Made by a program: the position numbers and the translations under genes. The notes below the pieces were generated by a model that did no database searches, was not told the DNA's origin, and was given only the letters and a program-made list of their open reading frames with translations. Source: Betaproteobacteria bacterium (GTDB lineage: Bacteria > Pseudomonadota > Gammaproteobacteria > Burkholderiales > Burkholderiaceae_C). Taken from it: a DNA stretch of 50,062 nucleotides. Below, in pieces: positions 36,927 to 46,547 of the stretch (positions are counted from its first letter, which is position 1; every line of letters begins with the position of its first letter). Location of the stretch: NCBI GenBank assembly GCA_025358155.1, contig JANYKR010000088.1, positions 1-50,062 on the forward strand. The letters run 5' to 3'.

Positions 36927-37892
36927 TCAGATGAGCCACGCCACCGCAGCAGAGAAGCTGACGAAGGACGCTGCGGTGGTAAAGAGCACGATACGTGCAA
37001 TCCGGCCGGCATCGGCGCCAAAGCGCTCGGCCAGCATCGGCACGTTGCTGGCACTGGGCAAAGCCGCGACCAGCGCCAGCACGGTGACGGAGAAGTGATC
37101 CAGCGGCGCGCCAGCGGCCATCGCCAGCCGCCCTGCGCCCAGCACCAGTGCCGGGTGCAGCAGCAGCTTGAAGACGACGATCTGCCAGACGCCGTCAGCC
37201 CGCCCAGGCGCGGCCGTGACCCAGACCGACTGCAGCCGTGACCGCGCCAGCATCGCCCCCAGCGTGAACAACGCCACCGGCGATGCCGCATCGGCCAGCA
37301 TGCCCACTGGCTTGTCCACCATGACGGGCAAGGCCAGGCCAGAGGCGGACACCAGACCACCCAGCGCAATCGACCAGGGCAAGGGGTTGGTCGCCATGCC
37401 CTTGAGCGCATGCAGCACTGCCCGGCCTGCACCACCGGCCTGCCCGGTGCTGAAGCGCGAGAGTGCAATACACAGCGACGAGGTCAACACCATGTCAACC
37501 GCCAGCGCCACGATGGCCGGGGCTGCGGCGCGCTCGCCCAGCAGCCGCACCAGCAGCGGCACGCCGATGAAACCGGTGTTCGGGAACGCCGCCACCAGTG
37601 CACCAAAGGACGCGTCACTCCAGCCGATGGGCCCGCGCCGGGTGGCCAGAACGGCCAATCCCACCATCACCAGCGCGCAGAGCAAGTAGGTGACAAAGAC
37701 GCTGGGGTTGAGCAGCTGCGCGATCGGCGTGGCAGCGCCAAAGCGGAACAACATGCAGGGCAGCGCAAAGAACAGCACGAAGACATTGAGCCCGAGGATG
37801 GAATCCAGCGGCAGCCAGCGCAAACGTGTCACGCCATAGCCGCACAACACGAGCGCGAAGAACGGGGAGGTGACCTCGATGATGTTGAGCAT
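36927..37892 (-). CDS. AEC family transporter
   Basis: A polytopic protein of 321 residues with about ten helices of the auxin-efflux-carrier (AEC/MdcF) family, mainly transporting malonate or other organic acids or effluxing small metabolites. Typical is the first helix FFALVLCGYGVTRLRWLP, a middle GAALVAAFPNTGFIGVPLL-like segment (GALVAAFPNTGFIGVPLLVR), and the last helices LALVAALPSASNVPMLA. ATG at 37892 avoids an unsupported extension. The 171 bp upstream to the TPP enzyme gene contains no gene; it may share the transcript of the second TRAP locus. Confidence 0.85.
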   Translation of the reverse strand: MLNIIEVTSPFFALVLCGYGVTRLRWLPLDSILGLNVFVLFFALPCMLFRFGAATPIAQLLNPSVFVTYLLCALVMVGLAVLATRRGPIGWSDASFGALVAAFPNTGFIGVPLLVRLLGERAAAPAIVALAVDMVLTSSLCIALSRFSTGQAGGAGRAVLHALKGMATNPLPWSIALGGLVSASGLALPVMVDKPVGMLADAASPVALFTLGAMLARSRLQSVWVTAAPGRADGVWQIVVFKLLLHPALVLGAGRLAMAAGAPLDHFSVTVLALVAALPSASNVPMLAERFGADAGRIARIVLFTTAASFVSFSAAVAWLI

Positions 37893-38063
37893 GGGCAAAT
37901 GTAGCCCTCGGCCTGTGCTCAGCCTGCCTGCATCCGCAGCATTCGCAGCAACTGGCGCCAGCCGGCCCCGGCCATCACCACGCGGGCACCGGTGACCGGC
38001 GCAACCGGACCACAAAGGCTGGGGCAACCACTGCGCGTTGTCATGCCGCCCTGGGGCGCGCGC

Positions 38064-39797
38064 TCATGCATTGCGCCAGTTGCGTTCGGCCTCGTCCCAG
38101 GCGCCCAGGGCCTGCAGGTCGGGCACCCAGGCCAGTCCGGACTTGGCATCCGACGACGCGGCTTCGGGCGTCACCAGCACGTCCAGCAGCGCGGGCCGGC
38201 CGGCCTGCACCACGGCCAGGGCGCGCGCGATGGCGCCGTCCAGGTCCTCCACCCGCTCCACGCGCTCGCCATGCAGGTTGAAGGCGCGGGCCATCGCGGC
38301 ATGGTCGGCAAACTGCAGCCGCGTGCCCACCACTTTGCCGTGCGTCTCCTGCTGGTCGCGCACCTCAATGGCCCAGCTGCCGTTGTTGGCCACCACGATC
38401 AGCACCGGCGCACGGTGCCGCGCGGCGGTGTCGATCTCCATCGCGTTGAAGCCGAAGGCACCGTCGCCCGTGGCCACCACCACGGTGCGGCCCGGGCAGG
38501 CCAGCGCGGCCGCCACACCGAAAGGCGTGCCGATGCCGATGCAGCCCAGCGGCCCGGGGTCGAGGTAGGTGGTGGCCGGCAGCCCGACACGGGCGAAGCT
38601 GAGGAAGTCGCCGCCGTCGGCCACCACCACGGCGTCGGCTGGCAGCGCGTCGCGCAGCGCGGCAAGCAGGCGGTTGGGATGCATCAGGCCGTCGCTGCCG
38701 GGCGCGGCCTGGCGCATCGAGGCCACCAGTTTGTCGGCGCGCGCCTGGTGCTTGACGCGGGTGGCGCGTGCCCAGTCGCCGTCGACCGACGGTACCCGGT
38801 TGCCGGCGCGGTCCGCGATGGCTTGCAGCGCGGCGGCCGGTGTGGCCAGCAGCTCGGCGGCGCCACGGCGGTTGTCACGCAGTTCGGCCGCGTTGTCGGC
38901 GATGCGCACGAAGCGCGCTTGGCCGAACACCGCCGGCGAGCCGTAGGCCAGCTGGAAGTCCAGCTTGCGTCCGACGGTAAGGATCAGGTCGACCTCACCC
39001 ATCACCGAGCCGCGCATGGCTGCCACCACCGCCGGATGGTCATCGGGTACCAGGCCGCGGCTCTCGCCGGTGTTCAGGTACAGCGCGCCCAGCGCGTCGA
39101 GCAGGCGGCGCAGCTCCGGGCCTGCACCTTTGGCGCCTCGGCCGCTGATGACCAGCGGCCGCCTGGCCGACCACAACGCCTCGACCGCAGCGTCCACCGC
39201 CTGGGGGTCCGGCAGCATCTGGGCCTTGGGCCGGGGCGCCAGCAACTCGGGCAGTTGCACGGCATGCGACACCGTCGCCCGCAGCGTGTCCACCGGAAAG
39301 TCGATGTAAGCCGGGCCGGGCTCGCCGGCCTCGCCAAGCGCACGAGCCACCGCCTCGGCCAGCTCTTGCAGCACCAGGTCTGGCTCGCGCACGGTGCGGG
39401 CATAGCGGGTGAGCGGGCGCACGAAGTCGGTGTGCACCATGTCCTGTAACGCGCCACGGTTCTCCTGCGCACGCGGCGGCGTGCCGCTGATGACCAGCAC
39501 CGGTGCCCGCGCTACATGGGCATTGGCGATGCCGGTCATCGCGTTGGTGACACCCGGCCCGGCGGTGACCAGGGCCACGCCCAAGGTGCCGGTCAGCTCG
39601 GCATGGGCATGGGCCATATAGACGGCGGCGCGCTCGTCACGCACGTCGATGATGCGGATGCCCTCGGCGTCCAGCCGCATCCAGATCGGCATGATGTGGC
39701 CGCCGCAGAGTGCAAAGACGCGGTCCACGCCGCGGGCCTTGAGAAAGCGCGCCACCAGCGCCGCGGCGCTGTGCTCGGAGATTTTTGCAGTGGTCAT
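38064..39797 (-). CDS. Thiamine pyrophosphate-dependent enzyme, acetolactate synthase-like
   Basis: A 577-residue ThDP enzyme with the three-domain order Pyr, central, PP. The activating Glu is E55 in RDERAAVYMAHA, and TPP binding is GDGAFGFNAM (444–453) with NN at 471–472. Sequence similarity is to acetolactate synthase large subunits and to 2-hydroxyacyl-CoA lyases or sulfoacetaldehyde/oxalyl-type lyases, and no regulatory subunit is nearby. The enzyme probably condenses or cleaves a 2-keto or 2-hydroxy acid that enters through the TRAP system. The exact reaction is not predictable. It starts 15 bp after the TRAP permease. Confidence 0.85.
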   Translation of the reverse strand: MTTAKISEHSAAALVARFLKARGVDRVFALCGGHIMPIWMRLDAEGIRIIDVRDERAAVYMAHAHAELTGTLGVALVTAGPGVTNAMTGIANAHVARAPVLVISGTPPRAQENRGALQDMVHTDFVRPLTRYARTVREPDLVLQELAEAVARALGEAGEPGPAYIDFPVDTLRATVSHAVQLPELLAPRPKAQMLPDPQAVDAAVEALWSARRPLVISGRGAKGAGPELRRLLDALGALYLNTGESRGLVPDDHPAVVAAMRGSVMGEVDLILTVGRKLDFQLAYGSPAVFGQARFVRIADNAAELRDNRRGAAELLATPAAALQAIADRAGNRVPSVDGDWARATRVKHQARADKLVASMRQAAPGSDGLMHPNRLLAALRDALPADAVVVADGGDFLSFARVGLPATTYLDPGPLGCIGIGTPFGVAAALACPGRTVVVATGDGAFGFNAMEIDTAARHRAPVLIVVANNGSWAIEVRDQQETHGKVVGTRLQFADHAAMARAFNLHGERVERVEDLDGAIARALAVVQAGRPALLDVLVTPEAASSDAKSGLAWVPDLQALGAWDEAERNWRNA

Positions 39798-39812
39798 GGT
39801 GGGGGTGTTGGC

Positions 39813-41699
39813 TCAGAGAAAACCGATGGAGATCCACGGCACGGCAGCCACCAGGGCCAGACCGACCAGCAGCGCCAGCACATAGCCGACGATAGGCTGC
39901 ATGCCGTCCTTGGGATCAACCCGGCCGATGGCACAGGCCGCGTAGTAACCCACGCCAAAAGGCGGCGCGAACAGGCCCACGCCCATCGCCAGCACGACCA
40001 CCATGGCGTAGTGCACCTCGTGCACACCGACCTGGCGGGCGATGGGAAACAGCAGCGGTCCGAACAGCACAATGGCCGGGATGCCTTCCAGCACACTGCC
40101 CAGGACCACGAAGGCGACGATGGAGACGAACAGGAACATGCCCGCGCCCCCCGGCAGCGAGGCCATCACCTGGGCCAGGTCGCCCGAGAAGCCTGACTGC
40201 GTCAGCGACCAGGCCATGCCGGTGGCAGTGCCGATGATGAACAGGATGGCGCCCGAGAGTGCGGCCGTCTCCACCAGCATCGGGCGCAGCCGCGTCCAGT
40301 CGACCTGGCGATGGTTGGCCAGTCCCACCACCAGGGCGTAGGCGATACCCAGGGTCGACACCTCGGTGGCAGTGGCCACGCCGTTGACCACTGCAGCCCG
40401 GATCACGAACGGCAGGATGATCGCCGGCAACGCCGCCAGCAGCGCCCGGCCCACAGCGGCGGCCCCGGCGCGCTTGATCTGCGACAGGTCCTCGCCGCGA
40501 TAGCGCCAGCCGATCACAGCGCACAGCGCCGCGCCCATCACCACGCCAGGCAGCATGCCGCCGGTAAACAGTGCGGCAATCGACACGCCCGTCACCGAAC
40601 CGATGGTGATCAGTACCAGGCTGGGCGGGATGGTCTCGGTCTGCGCGCCACTGGCGGCCAGCAGCGCCACCAGGTCGCCCTTGCGGGCGCCGCGCTTTGC
40701 CATCTCGGGGAACAGCACCGGCGCCACGGCGGCCATGTCGGCCACCTTGGAGCCGGAAATGCCCGAGACCAGGTACATCGCGCCCAGCATCACGTACTGC
40801 AGGCCACCGCGCACATGGCCCAGCACCGAGGCCAGAAGTGCGACCATGGTGCGCGCCATGCCCGTCATCTCGATCAGCAGGCCGAGAAAGACGAAGAGCG
40901 GCACCGACAGCAGCACCACGTGCGACATGCCCTCGTCCATGCGCCCGACGATCACGCCCACCGGCACATGGGTGGTCAGCGCCAGGAAGCCGAACGTGGC
41001 CAGGCCGAAGCTCACCGCGATCGGCACGCCGATCAGCACCGTGGCAGCAGTGACGCCGACGAAAAAGATCACCAGGTTCAGGTTGCCCAGACCTTGGAAA
41101 AGTGGCTGCGCCGCAGCGAATGCTGCACACACCGCCACCACCGTGCCCACGGCCGCCCCGGCTTGGCCCCAGCTGGACATCTTGAGCAGGCGCAGCAGCG
41201 ACATGGCCGCCATCATCGCCAGTCCCACTGGCAAGGCGGCGACGCGCCAGGCCGCCGAGATGTCGAGCGCCGGCGTGGTGATGACGGACTCTTCAACCGT
41301 GTGCTCGTAGGCCGGCCAGAGGTTGAAGGCCAGGAAGGCCAGCGCCGCAGCGATCGCCACGGTGTCGAGATAGCCGCGTGTGCGCTGCGAGGCGCGGGCC
41401 ACCAGCGCCGTCATGCGCATGTGCTCACCGCGGCGGAAAGCCACCACCGCGCCAAGGCTGGCCAGCCAGAGGAACAGGGTGGATGCCGCCTCGTCGCTCC
41501 ACACCAGGGGCATGTGCAGGGCGTAGCGTGCCACCACGCCGGCAAACAAGATTGCCACCTCGATTGCGATCAACATCGCGACGATGGCCTCGACGGCCGC
41601 GCCCAGGCGCCGGTCGAACGCCTTGACCCAAACCTGCGTGGTTGTATCGACCTGGGCGGCGGCCGGGGTGCCGCCCAGTGGTGCCACGACGGAGCTCAC
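39813..41699 (-). CDS. TRAP transporter fused DctQ–DctM permease, second copy
   Basis: A 628-residue fused permease, close paralogue of the one at 29071–30945: SGISGSK.ADMAAVAPVLFPEM, GAQTETIPPS and the terminal WISIGFL are common to both. DctQ part about 1–185 with PLVWSDEAASTLFLWLASLG, DctM part from about 195 onward. It should form the membrane unit of a sodium-dependent importer, but its binding-protein gene upstream has lost its 5' end, so a working transporter is doubtful unless another DctP serves it. The gene itself is intact. Confidence 0.92.
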   Translation of the reverse strand: MSSVVAPLGGTPAAAQVDTTTQVWVKAFDRRLGAAVEAIVAMLIAIEVAILFAGVVARYALHMPLVWSDEAASTLFLWLASLGAVVAFRRGEHMRMTALVARASQRTRGYLDTVAIAAALAFLAFNLWPAYEHTVEESVITTPALDISAAWRVAALPVGLAMMAAMSLLRLLKMSSWGQAGAAVGTVVAVCAAFAAAQPLFQGLGNLNLVIFFVGVTAATVLIGVPIAVSFGLATFGFLALTTHVPVGVIVGRMDEGMSHVVLLSVPLFVFLGLLIEMTGMARTMVALLASVLGHVRGGLQYVMLGAMYLVSGISGSKVADMAAVAPVLFPEMAKRGARKGDLVALLAASGAQTETIPPSLVLITIGSVTGVSIAALFTGGMLPGVVMGAALCAVIGWRYRGEDLSQIKRAGAAAVGRALLAALPAIILPFVIRAAVVNGVATATEVSTLGIAYALVVGLANHRQVDWTRLRPMLVETAALSGAILFIIGTATGMAWSLTQSGFSGDLAQVMASLPGGAGMFLFVSIVAFVVLGSVLEGIPAIVLFGPLLFPIARQVGVHEVHYAMVVVLAMGVGLFAPPFGVGYYAACAIGRVDPKDGMQPIVGYVLALLVGLALVAAVPWISIGFL

Positions 41700-41708
41700 G
41701 ACCCGGCC

Positions 41709-42599
41709 TCAGCCGATCTGGCCGGCGTACTGCTGCAGCAACGCCCAGGCCTCGGGTCCGAACTTCTCCTTGGCCTGGGTGTAGAAGCCGCCGGCGACCA
41801 GCGCCTTCTGGAATGCGCTGTTGTCCACGGTGTTGAAGGTCAGGCCCTTGCCTTCGAGCTGCTTTTGCAGATCGGTGTTGGCGCGGGCGATGTCGTCGCG
41901 CTGCTTGCGTCCCGCTGCGTTGATGTGCTTGGCGATCAGCTGCTGCAGGTCGGCCGGCACCGTCTTCCACACCTTGCCGCCGGCCATGAACCAGAAGCCG
42001 TCCCAGGAATGGTTGGTCAGCGAGCAGAACTTCTGCACCTCGTAGAACTTGGCCGATTCGATCAGCGCGAGCGGGTTCTCCTGGCCATCGGCCACCTTGG
42101 TCTGCAGCGCCTGGTAGGCCTCTGACAGCGGCAGACTCACCGGTGCGGCGCCCAGCGTCTTGAACATGCTGACCCACAGCGGCACCACCGGCACGCGGAT
42201 CTTGAAGCCCTTGAGATCATCGGGCGTGCGGATCGGCTTGGTGCTGGTGGTGATCTGGCGGAAGCCGTTGTCCCACACCGTGGAGAACGGCACCAGGCCG
42301 ACCTTCTCGATCGCTGCACGGATGTGGGTGCCCACCGCACCGTCCATCGCCGCCCACACCTTGTCATAGCCGCTGAAGGCAAAGCCCACGCCGGTGATGG
42401 CCGTCACCGGAATCAGCGTGGACATCACGGTGCCCGGAAAGGTTGCCAACTCCAGCGCACCAGAGCGTACCTGCGACATCATGTCCGAGTCACTGCCAAG
42501 CTGGTTGTTGGGAAACAGCTCAATCACCACCCGACCCTGCGTTTCGGCAGCAATCGCAGCGATCGCCTCCTTCAGGCGCACGTTCACCGAGTGCGTCAA
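41709..42599 (-). pseudogene. TRAP substrate-binding protein DctP, 5'-truncated by deletion
   Basis: About 296 residues remain of a DctP of about 346. From THSVNVRLKEAIA onward the sequence follows the intact DctP at 30950 (THPLNVR matches THSVNVR) with VVIELFPNNQLGSDSDMMS and ADGQENPLALIE. About 50 N-terminal residues, including the signal peptide, are missing, and the 5' end abuts the acyl-CoA ligase fragment. A TTG near 42599 is the only apparent start. Without a signal peptide the product cannot reach the periplasm, and the operon promoter has been lost too. Confidence 0.8.
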
Positions 42600-43743
42600 C
42601 TGGCAGAGCTACGAGGCCTTGATCGAGCGCGCCAGCGCCCTGCCCTGCGACACCGACGTTCAGCCGGGCGACCCCTGTGCGCTGATGTACACCTCGGGCA
42701 CCACCGGCCGGCCCAAGGGCGCGCTGCGCAGCCACGAGGGCAACACCCTGATCGCGCTGGCCACCGCGCTGGAGATGGGCTTCACCCGCAACGACACCGC
42801 GCTGCTGGTGATGCCGATGTGCCACGCCAACTCGCTGTACTTCAGCCACACCTTCACCCACCTGGGCGCCGCCTGCGTGGTGGACGACCGCAAGAACTTC
42901 GACCCCGAAGCGCTGCTCGCCACGCTGTCGCGCGAGAAGGTCACCTTCACCTCGCTGGTGCCCACCCACTACATCATGATGCTGGGCCTGCCCGACGCGC
43001 TCAAGGCGCAGTACGACGTCAGCGCGGTCGAGAAGCTGATGATCTCGTCGGCCCCGGCGCGCAAGGACACCAAGCTGGCCATCCTCGACCATTTCCGCAA
43101 CGGCAAGCTCTACGAGCTGTACGGCTCCACCGAGGCCGGCTGGGTGACGCTGCTGCGCCCCGACGAGCAGATCGACAAGCTCGGCTCGGTGGGGCGCGAG
43201 TGGGTCGGCTCAGGCGCCATCCGCCTGCTCGACGCCGAGGGCAACGAGGTGGCCGACGGCGAGGTGGGCGAGTTGTATTCGCGCACGCCGTATGTCTTCG
43301 ACGGCTACTGGAAGAACCCGGAGAAGACCGCCGAAGCCTTCCACGGCGCCTGGTGCTCGGTGGGCGACATGGCACGCCGCGATGCCGACGGCTACATCAC
43401 CCTGATCGACCGCAAGAGCAACATGATCATCAGCGGCGGCGAGAACGTGTACCCTTTGGAGGTGGAAAGCATCCTCGGCGCGCACCCTCAGATCAAGGAC
43501 GTGGCCGTGATCGGCGTGCCGCACGACAAATGGGGCGAGGCGGTGGAGGCGGTGGTGGTGCTGCACGCCGGCCAGCAGGCTAGCGAGCGCGAGATCCTCG
43601 ACTGGTGCCGCCCGCGCATGGCCGGATTCAAGCGCCCGCAGGCGGTCCGCTTTGTCGACGACCCGCAGATGCCTCGCACGGCCACCGGCAAGATCTTGCA
43701 CCGCGTGCTGCGCGAGCGTTTGGTCACCCCAACGGAACACTGA
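42600..43743 (+). pseudogene. Acyl-CoA ligase (AMP-binding), 5'-truncated by deletion
   Basis: The C-terminal part of an ANL-superfamily acyl-CoA synthetase. Kept are MYTSGTTGRPKGALRSH (A3), PMCHANSLYFSHTF, LYELYGSTEAGW, VGDMARRDADGY, IDRKSNMIISGGENVYP and the final TATGKILHRVLR with the catalytic lysine. About 130–140 N-terminal residues are gone. The open frame extends back into antisense dctP sequence to 42394, so a chimeric protein of up to 449 residues could be read, but its first third would be unrelated. ATG-like starts in that stretch are accidental. It ends directly at the next gene start. Confidence 0.8.
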
Positions 43744-44421
43744 ATGAAAGCCCTTGCCAGCCAGCCCAATTTGGTCGAGCAGGTCAGCCAGGCAGTGCTC
43801 GACGAGATCACCGCCGGCAAGCTGGCGCCCGGTGACCGGGTGATCCAGGAGCAACTCGCCCTGGCGCTGGGCGTGTCGCGCCAGCCGGTGCAGCAGGCCT
43901 TGCTGCTGCTTCGTAACCAGGGCGTGCTGCAGGACGCACCGGGCCGCGGCCTGATCGTGGCAGCGCTGGATGCGGTGCATGTGCGCCACATGTACGCCAT
44001 GCGCTCGGTGCTGGAAGGCCTAGCCGCAAGGCGCGCCGCCGAGTGCAATGCCGAGCAGGCGGCCAGACAAGGGCCGGCGCTGATCGAGGCGGGCCGCCGT
44101 GCAGTGGCCAGCGGCTCGTTCACCAAGATGATTGCTGCGGACACACGTTTCCATGAGTTTTTGTACCTGCTGTCGTGCAACACCCTGGTGGCGCCAGCGC
44201 TGGCCACCCACCTCACCTACACGCAGCGGGTGATGGGCGAGGTGCTGGTAGGCAACGAGAAGCCAACCAACATCTGGCACGAACATGCGCAGATCCTCGA
44301 GGCGGTGTGTGCAGGTGACGGCGAGCGTGCCGAGGCGCTGGCGCGCCGCCACATCTCGGATGCGTCGGACTTCATGCTGGCGCAGCTACAGCCGGCAGCC
44401 GCATCAGGCTCAAAGACCTGA
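43744..44421 (+). CDS. GntR family regulator, FCD domain
   Basis: A 225-residue FadR-like regulator. The winged helix (about 10–75) has LDEITAGKLAPGDRVIQEQL and LGVSRQPVQQALLLLRNQG; the ligand-binding FCD domain follows with HVRHMYAMRSVLEGLAARRA, FHEFLYLLSCNTL and WHEHAQILEAV, whose His residues usually bind a metal and a carboxylate. The ATG immediately follows the ligase stop (TGAATG). It closely resembles the regulator at 49211–49888. It probably controlled the truncated ligase/TRAP locus and may be left with changed targets. Confidence 0.9.
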   Translation: MKALASQPNLVEQVSQAVLDEITAGKLAPGDRVIQEQLALALGVSRQPVQQALLLLRNQGVLQDAPGRGLIVAALDAVHVRHMYAMRSVLEGLAARRAAECNAEQAARQGPALIEAGRRAVASGSFTKMIAADTRFHEFLYLLSCNTLVAPALATHLTYTQRVMGEVLVGNEKPTNIWHEHAQILEAVCAGDGERAEALARRHISDASDFMLAQLQPAAASGSKT

Positions 44422-44637
44422 GCCGAGCTGTACCTGAAACAGCGAAGACAGCGGGCTAGAGTGTCTGCGCGACGCGGCGCCGCCGGCCCCAACGCCGAGC
44501 AATCTGGGCCACTGCAGGACGACCCAGAGCTGGACTTTGGCGGTCTGGAGGAAGTTCAATACTCTTACACTCTGGCGAGCAGATCCGCACCGGGATCGGC
44601 GCCTGAAATGCAATGTTCTACAAGAGGAGACATCACC

Positions 44638-45963
44638 ATGACGACAAGAACCCTGACCTTTCGATCCGCTGCGCTGACTGCAGCCGTGATGCTGGCGCTG
44701 AGCGCTGGCATGGCCTTTGCCCAGCCGCTACCCACCGCCCGACCCGACTCGGTGGGCATGTCGTCCGAGCGGCTGGAACGCATCACCACCTTCATGCGGC
44801 AGGAGGTGGCCGACAAGAAGCTGCCCGGCGCTGTGGTGATGGTGGCGCGCAAGGGCAAGCTGGTCTATTCGCAGGCCTTTGGCAGCCAGAACAACGCGGC
44901 CGGCGCGCCGATGACCACCGACACGATCTTCCGCATCTATTCGATGACCAAGCCGCTGGTGTCGACCGCGCTGATGATGCTGGTGGAAGAAGGCAAGGTA
45001 CAGCTGACCGACCCGGTGTCGAAGTTCCTGCCCTCGTTCAAGAGCCCGATGGTCAGCACGCCGAGCTTCGATGCGGTCTCGGGCGCCGTCAGCTACCGGC
45101 TGGTGGCCGCCAACCGCGAGCCGACGGTCCAGGACCTGTTGCGCCACACCTCGGGCATTGCCTATGGTGAGCTGACGCGCAACCCGCTGGTGCGCGATGC
45201 CTACATCAAGGCCGGCGTCTTCAAACCCGCGCTCGACTTCGACGCCCGGGAGCTGCCCGGCCCGCAGATGGCCGACGCGCTGGGCAGGGCGCCGCTGGCC
45301 CAACAGCCCGGCACGCACTGGGAGTACAGCCTGTCGGTCGACGTGCAGGGCCGGGTGGTGGAGGCCGTGTCGGGCCAGCGACTGAACGATTTCATGCAGG
45401 CGCGGCTGTTCGGCCCGCTGAAGATGACCGACACCGCCTTCAGCGTGCCAGCGGCAAAGGCCGGCCGCCTGGCCGAGGCCTTTGCCAAGGACCCGGCCAG
45501 CGGCGTGGACAACAAGCTGATCGACGTCAGCCAGGTGCCGGGCAACGACTCGGGTGGCGCTGGCGGTGTCAGTACCGCAGGCGACTACCTGCGCTACTGC
45601 CAGGCCATGCTCAATGGCGGACAGCTCGACGGCGCCCGCATCCTGGCACGGCCCACCGTCACACTGATGGCGTCGGACCACCTGGGGCCCACCGTCAACT
45701 TGACGATGAACCCGGGCAATCTGCTGCTCGGCACCACCGGCTACACCTTCGGCCTGGGCTTGCTGGTGCGCCAGGGCGAGGGCATCGCTGCGGTGCATGG
45801 CAGCACCGGTGAATTCATGTGGGCGGGCTACGCAGGCACCTTCTTCTGGGCCGATCCGAAGGAGCAGGTCTGTGCCGTCTACATGACGCAGGCACCCAGC
45901 CCGCTGCGCGCCAGCTACCGCCGGGCCATGAAGAACCTGGTGGCGCAGTCGATCGTCGATTGA
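44638..45963 (+). CDS. Serine hydrolase, beta-lactamase class C-like
   Basis: A 441-residue protein of the penicillin-binding/beta-lactamase (serine hydrolase) family, exported through an N-terminal Sec signal (MTTRTLTFRSAALTAAVMLA ... MAFAQ). Active-site S102-M-T-K is in IYSMTKPLVST; YSLS at about 231 replaces the YxN motif, and the HGSTGEFMW motif near the C-terminus takes the place of KTG. It could be an esterase, peptidase or dispensable beta-lactamase relative. A strong ribosome-binding site AGAGGAGA lies 8 bp before the ATG. The preceding 216 bp contain no gene. Confidence 0.88.
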   Translation: MTTRTLTFRSAALTAAVMLALSAGMAFAQPLPTARPDSVGMSSERLERITTFMRQEVADKKLPGAVVMVARKGKLVYSQAFGSQNNAAGAPMTTDTIFRIYSMTKPLVSTALMMLVEEGKVQLTDPVSKFLPSFKSPMVSTPSFDAVSGAVSYRLVAANREPTVQDLLRHTSGIAYGELTRNPLVRDAYIKAGVFKPALDFDARELPGPQMADALGRAPLAQQPGTHWEYSLSVDVQGRVVEAVSGQRLNDFMQARLFGPLKMTDTAFSVPAAKAGRLAEAFAKDPASGVDNKLIDVSQVPGNDSGGAGGVSTAGDYLRYCQAMLNGGQLDGARILARPTVTLMASDHLGPTVNLTMNPGNLLLGTTGYTFGLGLLVRQGEGIAAVHGSTGEFMWAGYAGTFFWADPKEQVCAVYMTQAPSPLRASYRRAMKNLVAQSIVD

Positions 45964-45976
45964 AGCTGAGCGGGCA

Positions 45977-45994
45977 GCCGGCCTGCAGGCCGGC
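45977..45994. terminator. Palindromic hairpin after the serine hydrolase
   Basis: GCCGGCCTGCAGGCCGGC is an 18-bp perfect palindrome, 13 bp past the hydrolase stop. It can form a very stable stem and likely ends the transcript, though no U-tract follows. Confidence 0.55.
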
Positions 45995-46547
45995 CGCCTG
46001 ACGCCGGACGTGCGCGGCCATCATGCAGAACCGTCCACCGCCAGAGCTGGATTGACCCTGATGACTGCCCTGCCACGCGGACACGGCGCACGGCGCCGCA
46101 CCGGCTGCAAGGCGGCGGTGCAGCCTATGGCGCTGTGGGCTTGAAGGTGGACGCGGTTGAGCCGCGCATCGTCAATGTTGCGTTGTTGGGTCTGGTCGCG
46201 GCGTACTGGCGCGGTCAGCTTGGCGTGAGGGTTGCGTGAGTGGCGCAGTGACGCCATTCGCAGCGCGGTTTTGGGGCGAGCGTCAGGGCACTTGGCTGAG
46301 TGAGGAAGCCAGTCACGAAGCGACGCAGTGCCGCTCCCTATGGCTTAACTCCCGACACCCCGTTCAGGAGCACATATCCCCTGATCGCCGGTCACACAAG
46401 CTTGGTCAGACAAGGGCAGCCTGCCTGCGCGACCCACTCTGAACCTGCAAAGGCGCGCGTCGCTGAAGAGGCGGGTGCGCACCCCCTCGCCAGCGATCCA
46501 GATGCGTTCGAACCTGTCGATGGCGCGTCTGGTGTTGAAGCAGTGGA
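45995..46547. other. Gap without recognisable gene before the PQQ dehydrogenase
   Basis: Some 550 bases without a supportable gene. Short open frames occur on both strands, for example one encoding LKVDAVEPRIVNVALLGL around 46140–46240, but none has convincing codon use or family similarity, and they may be remnants of a degraded gene. A GGGTGCGCACCC palindrome at 46473–46484 is near the 3' end of the PQQ gene and could be part of its terminator. Confidence 0.5.

Noticed and set aside
40311-42125. A 604-codon plus-strand frame across the TRAP permease and DctP.
   Set aside because: His/Gln/Arg-rich antisense translation without domains.
46021-46257. Short open frames in the gap after the serine hydrolase.
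   Set aside because: Mixed-strand, no ribosome-binding site and no recognisable family; reported only as an unassigned gap.
46500-46525. GGTTCGAAC-like sequence on the minus strand that resembles a tRNA T-loop.
   Set aside because: No acceptor stem, anticodon arm or CCA region can be folded around it.
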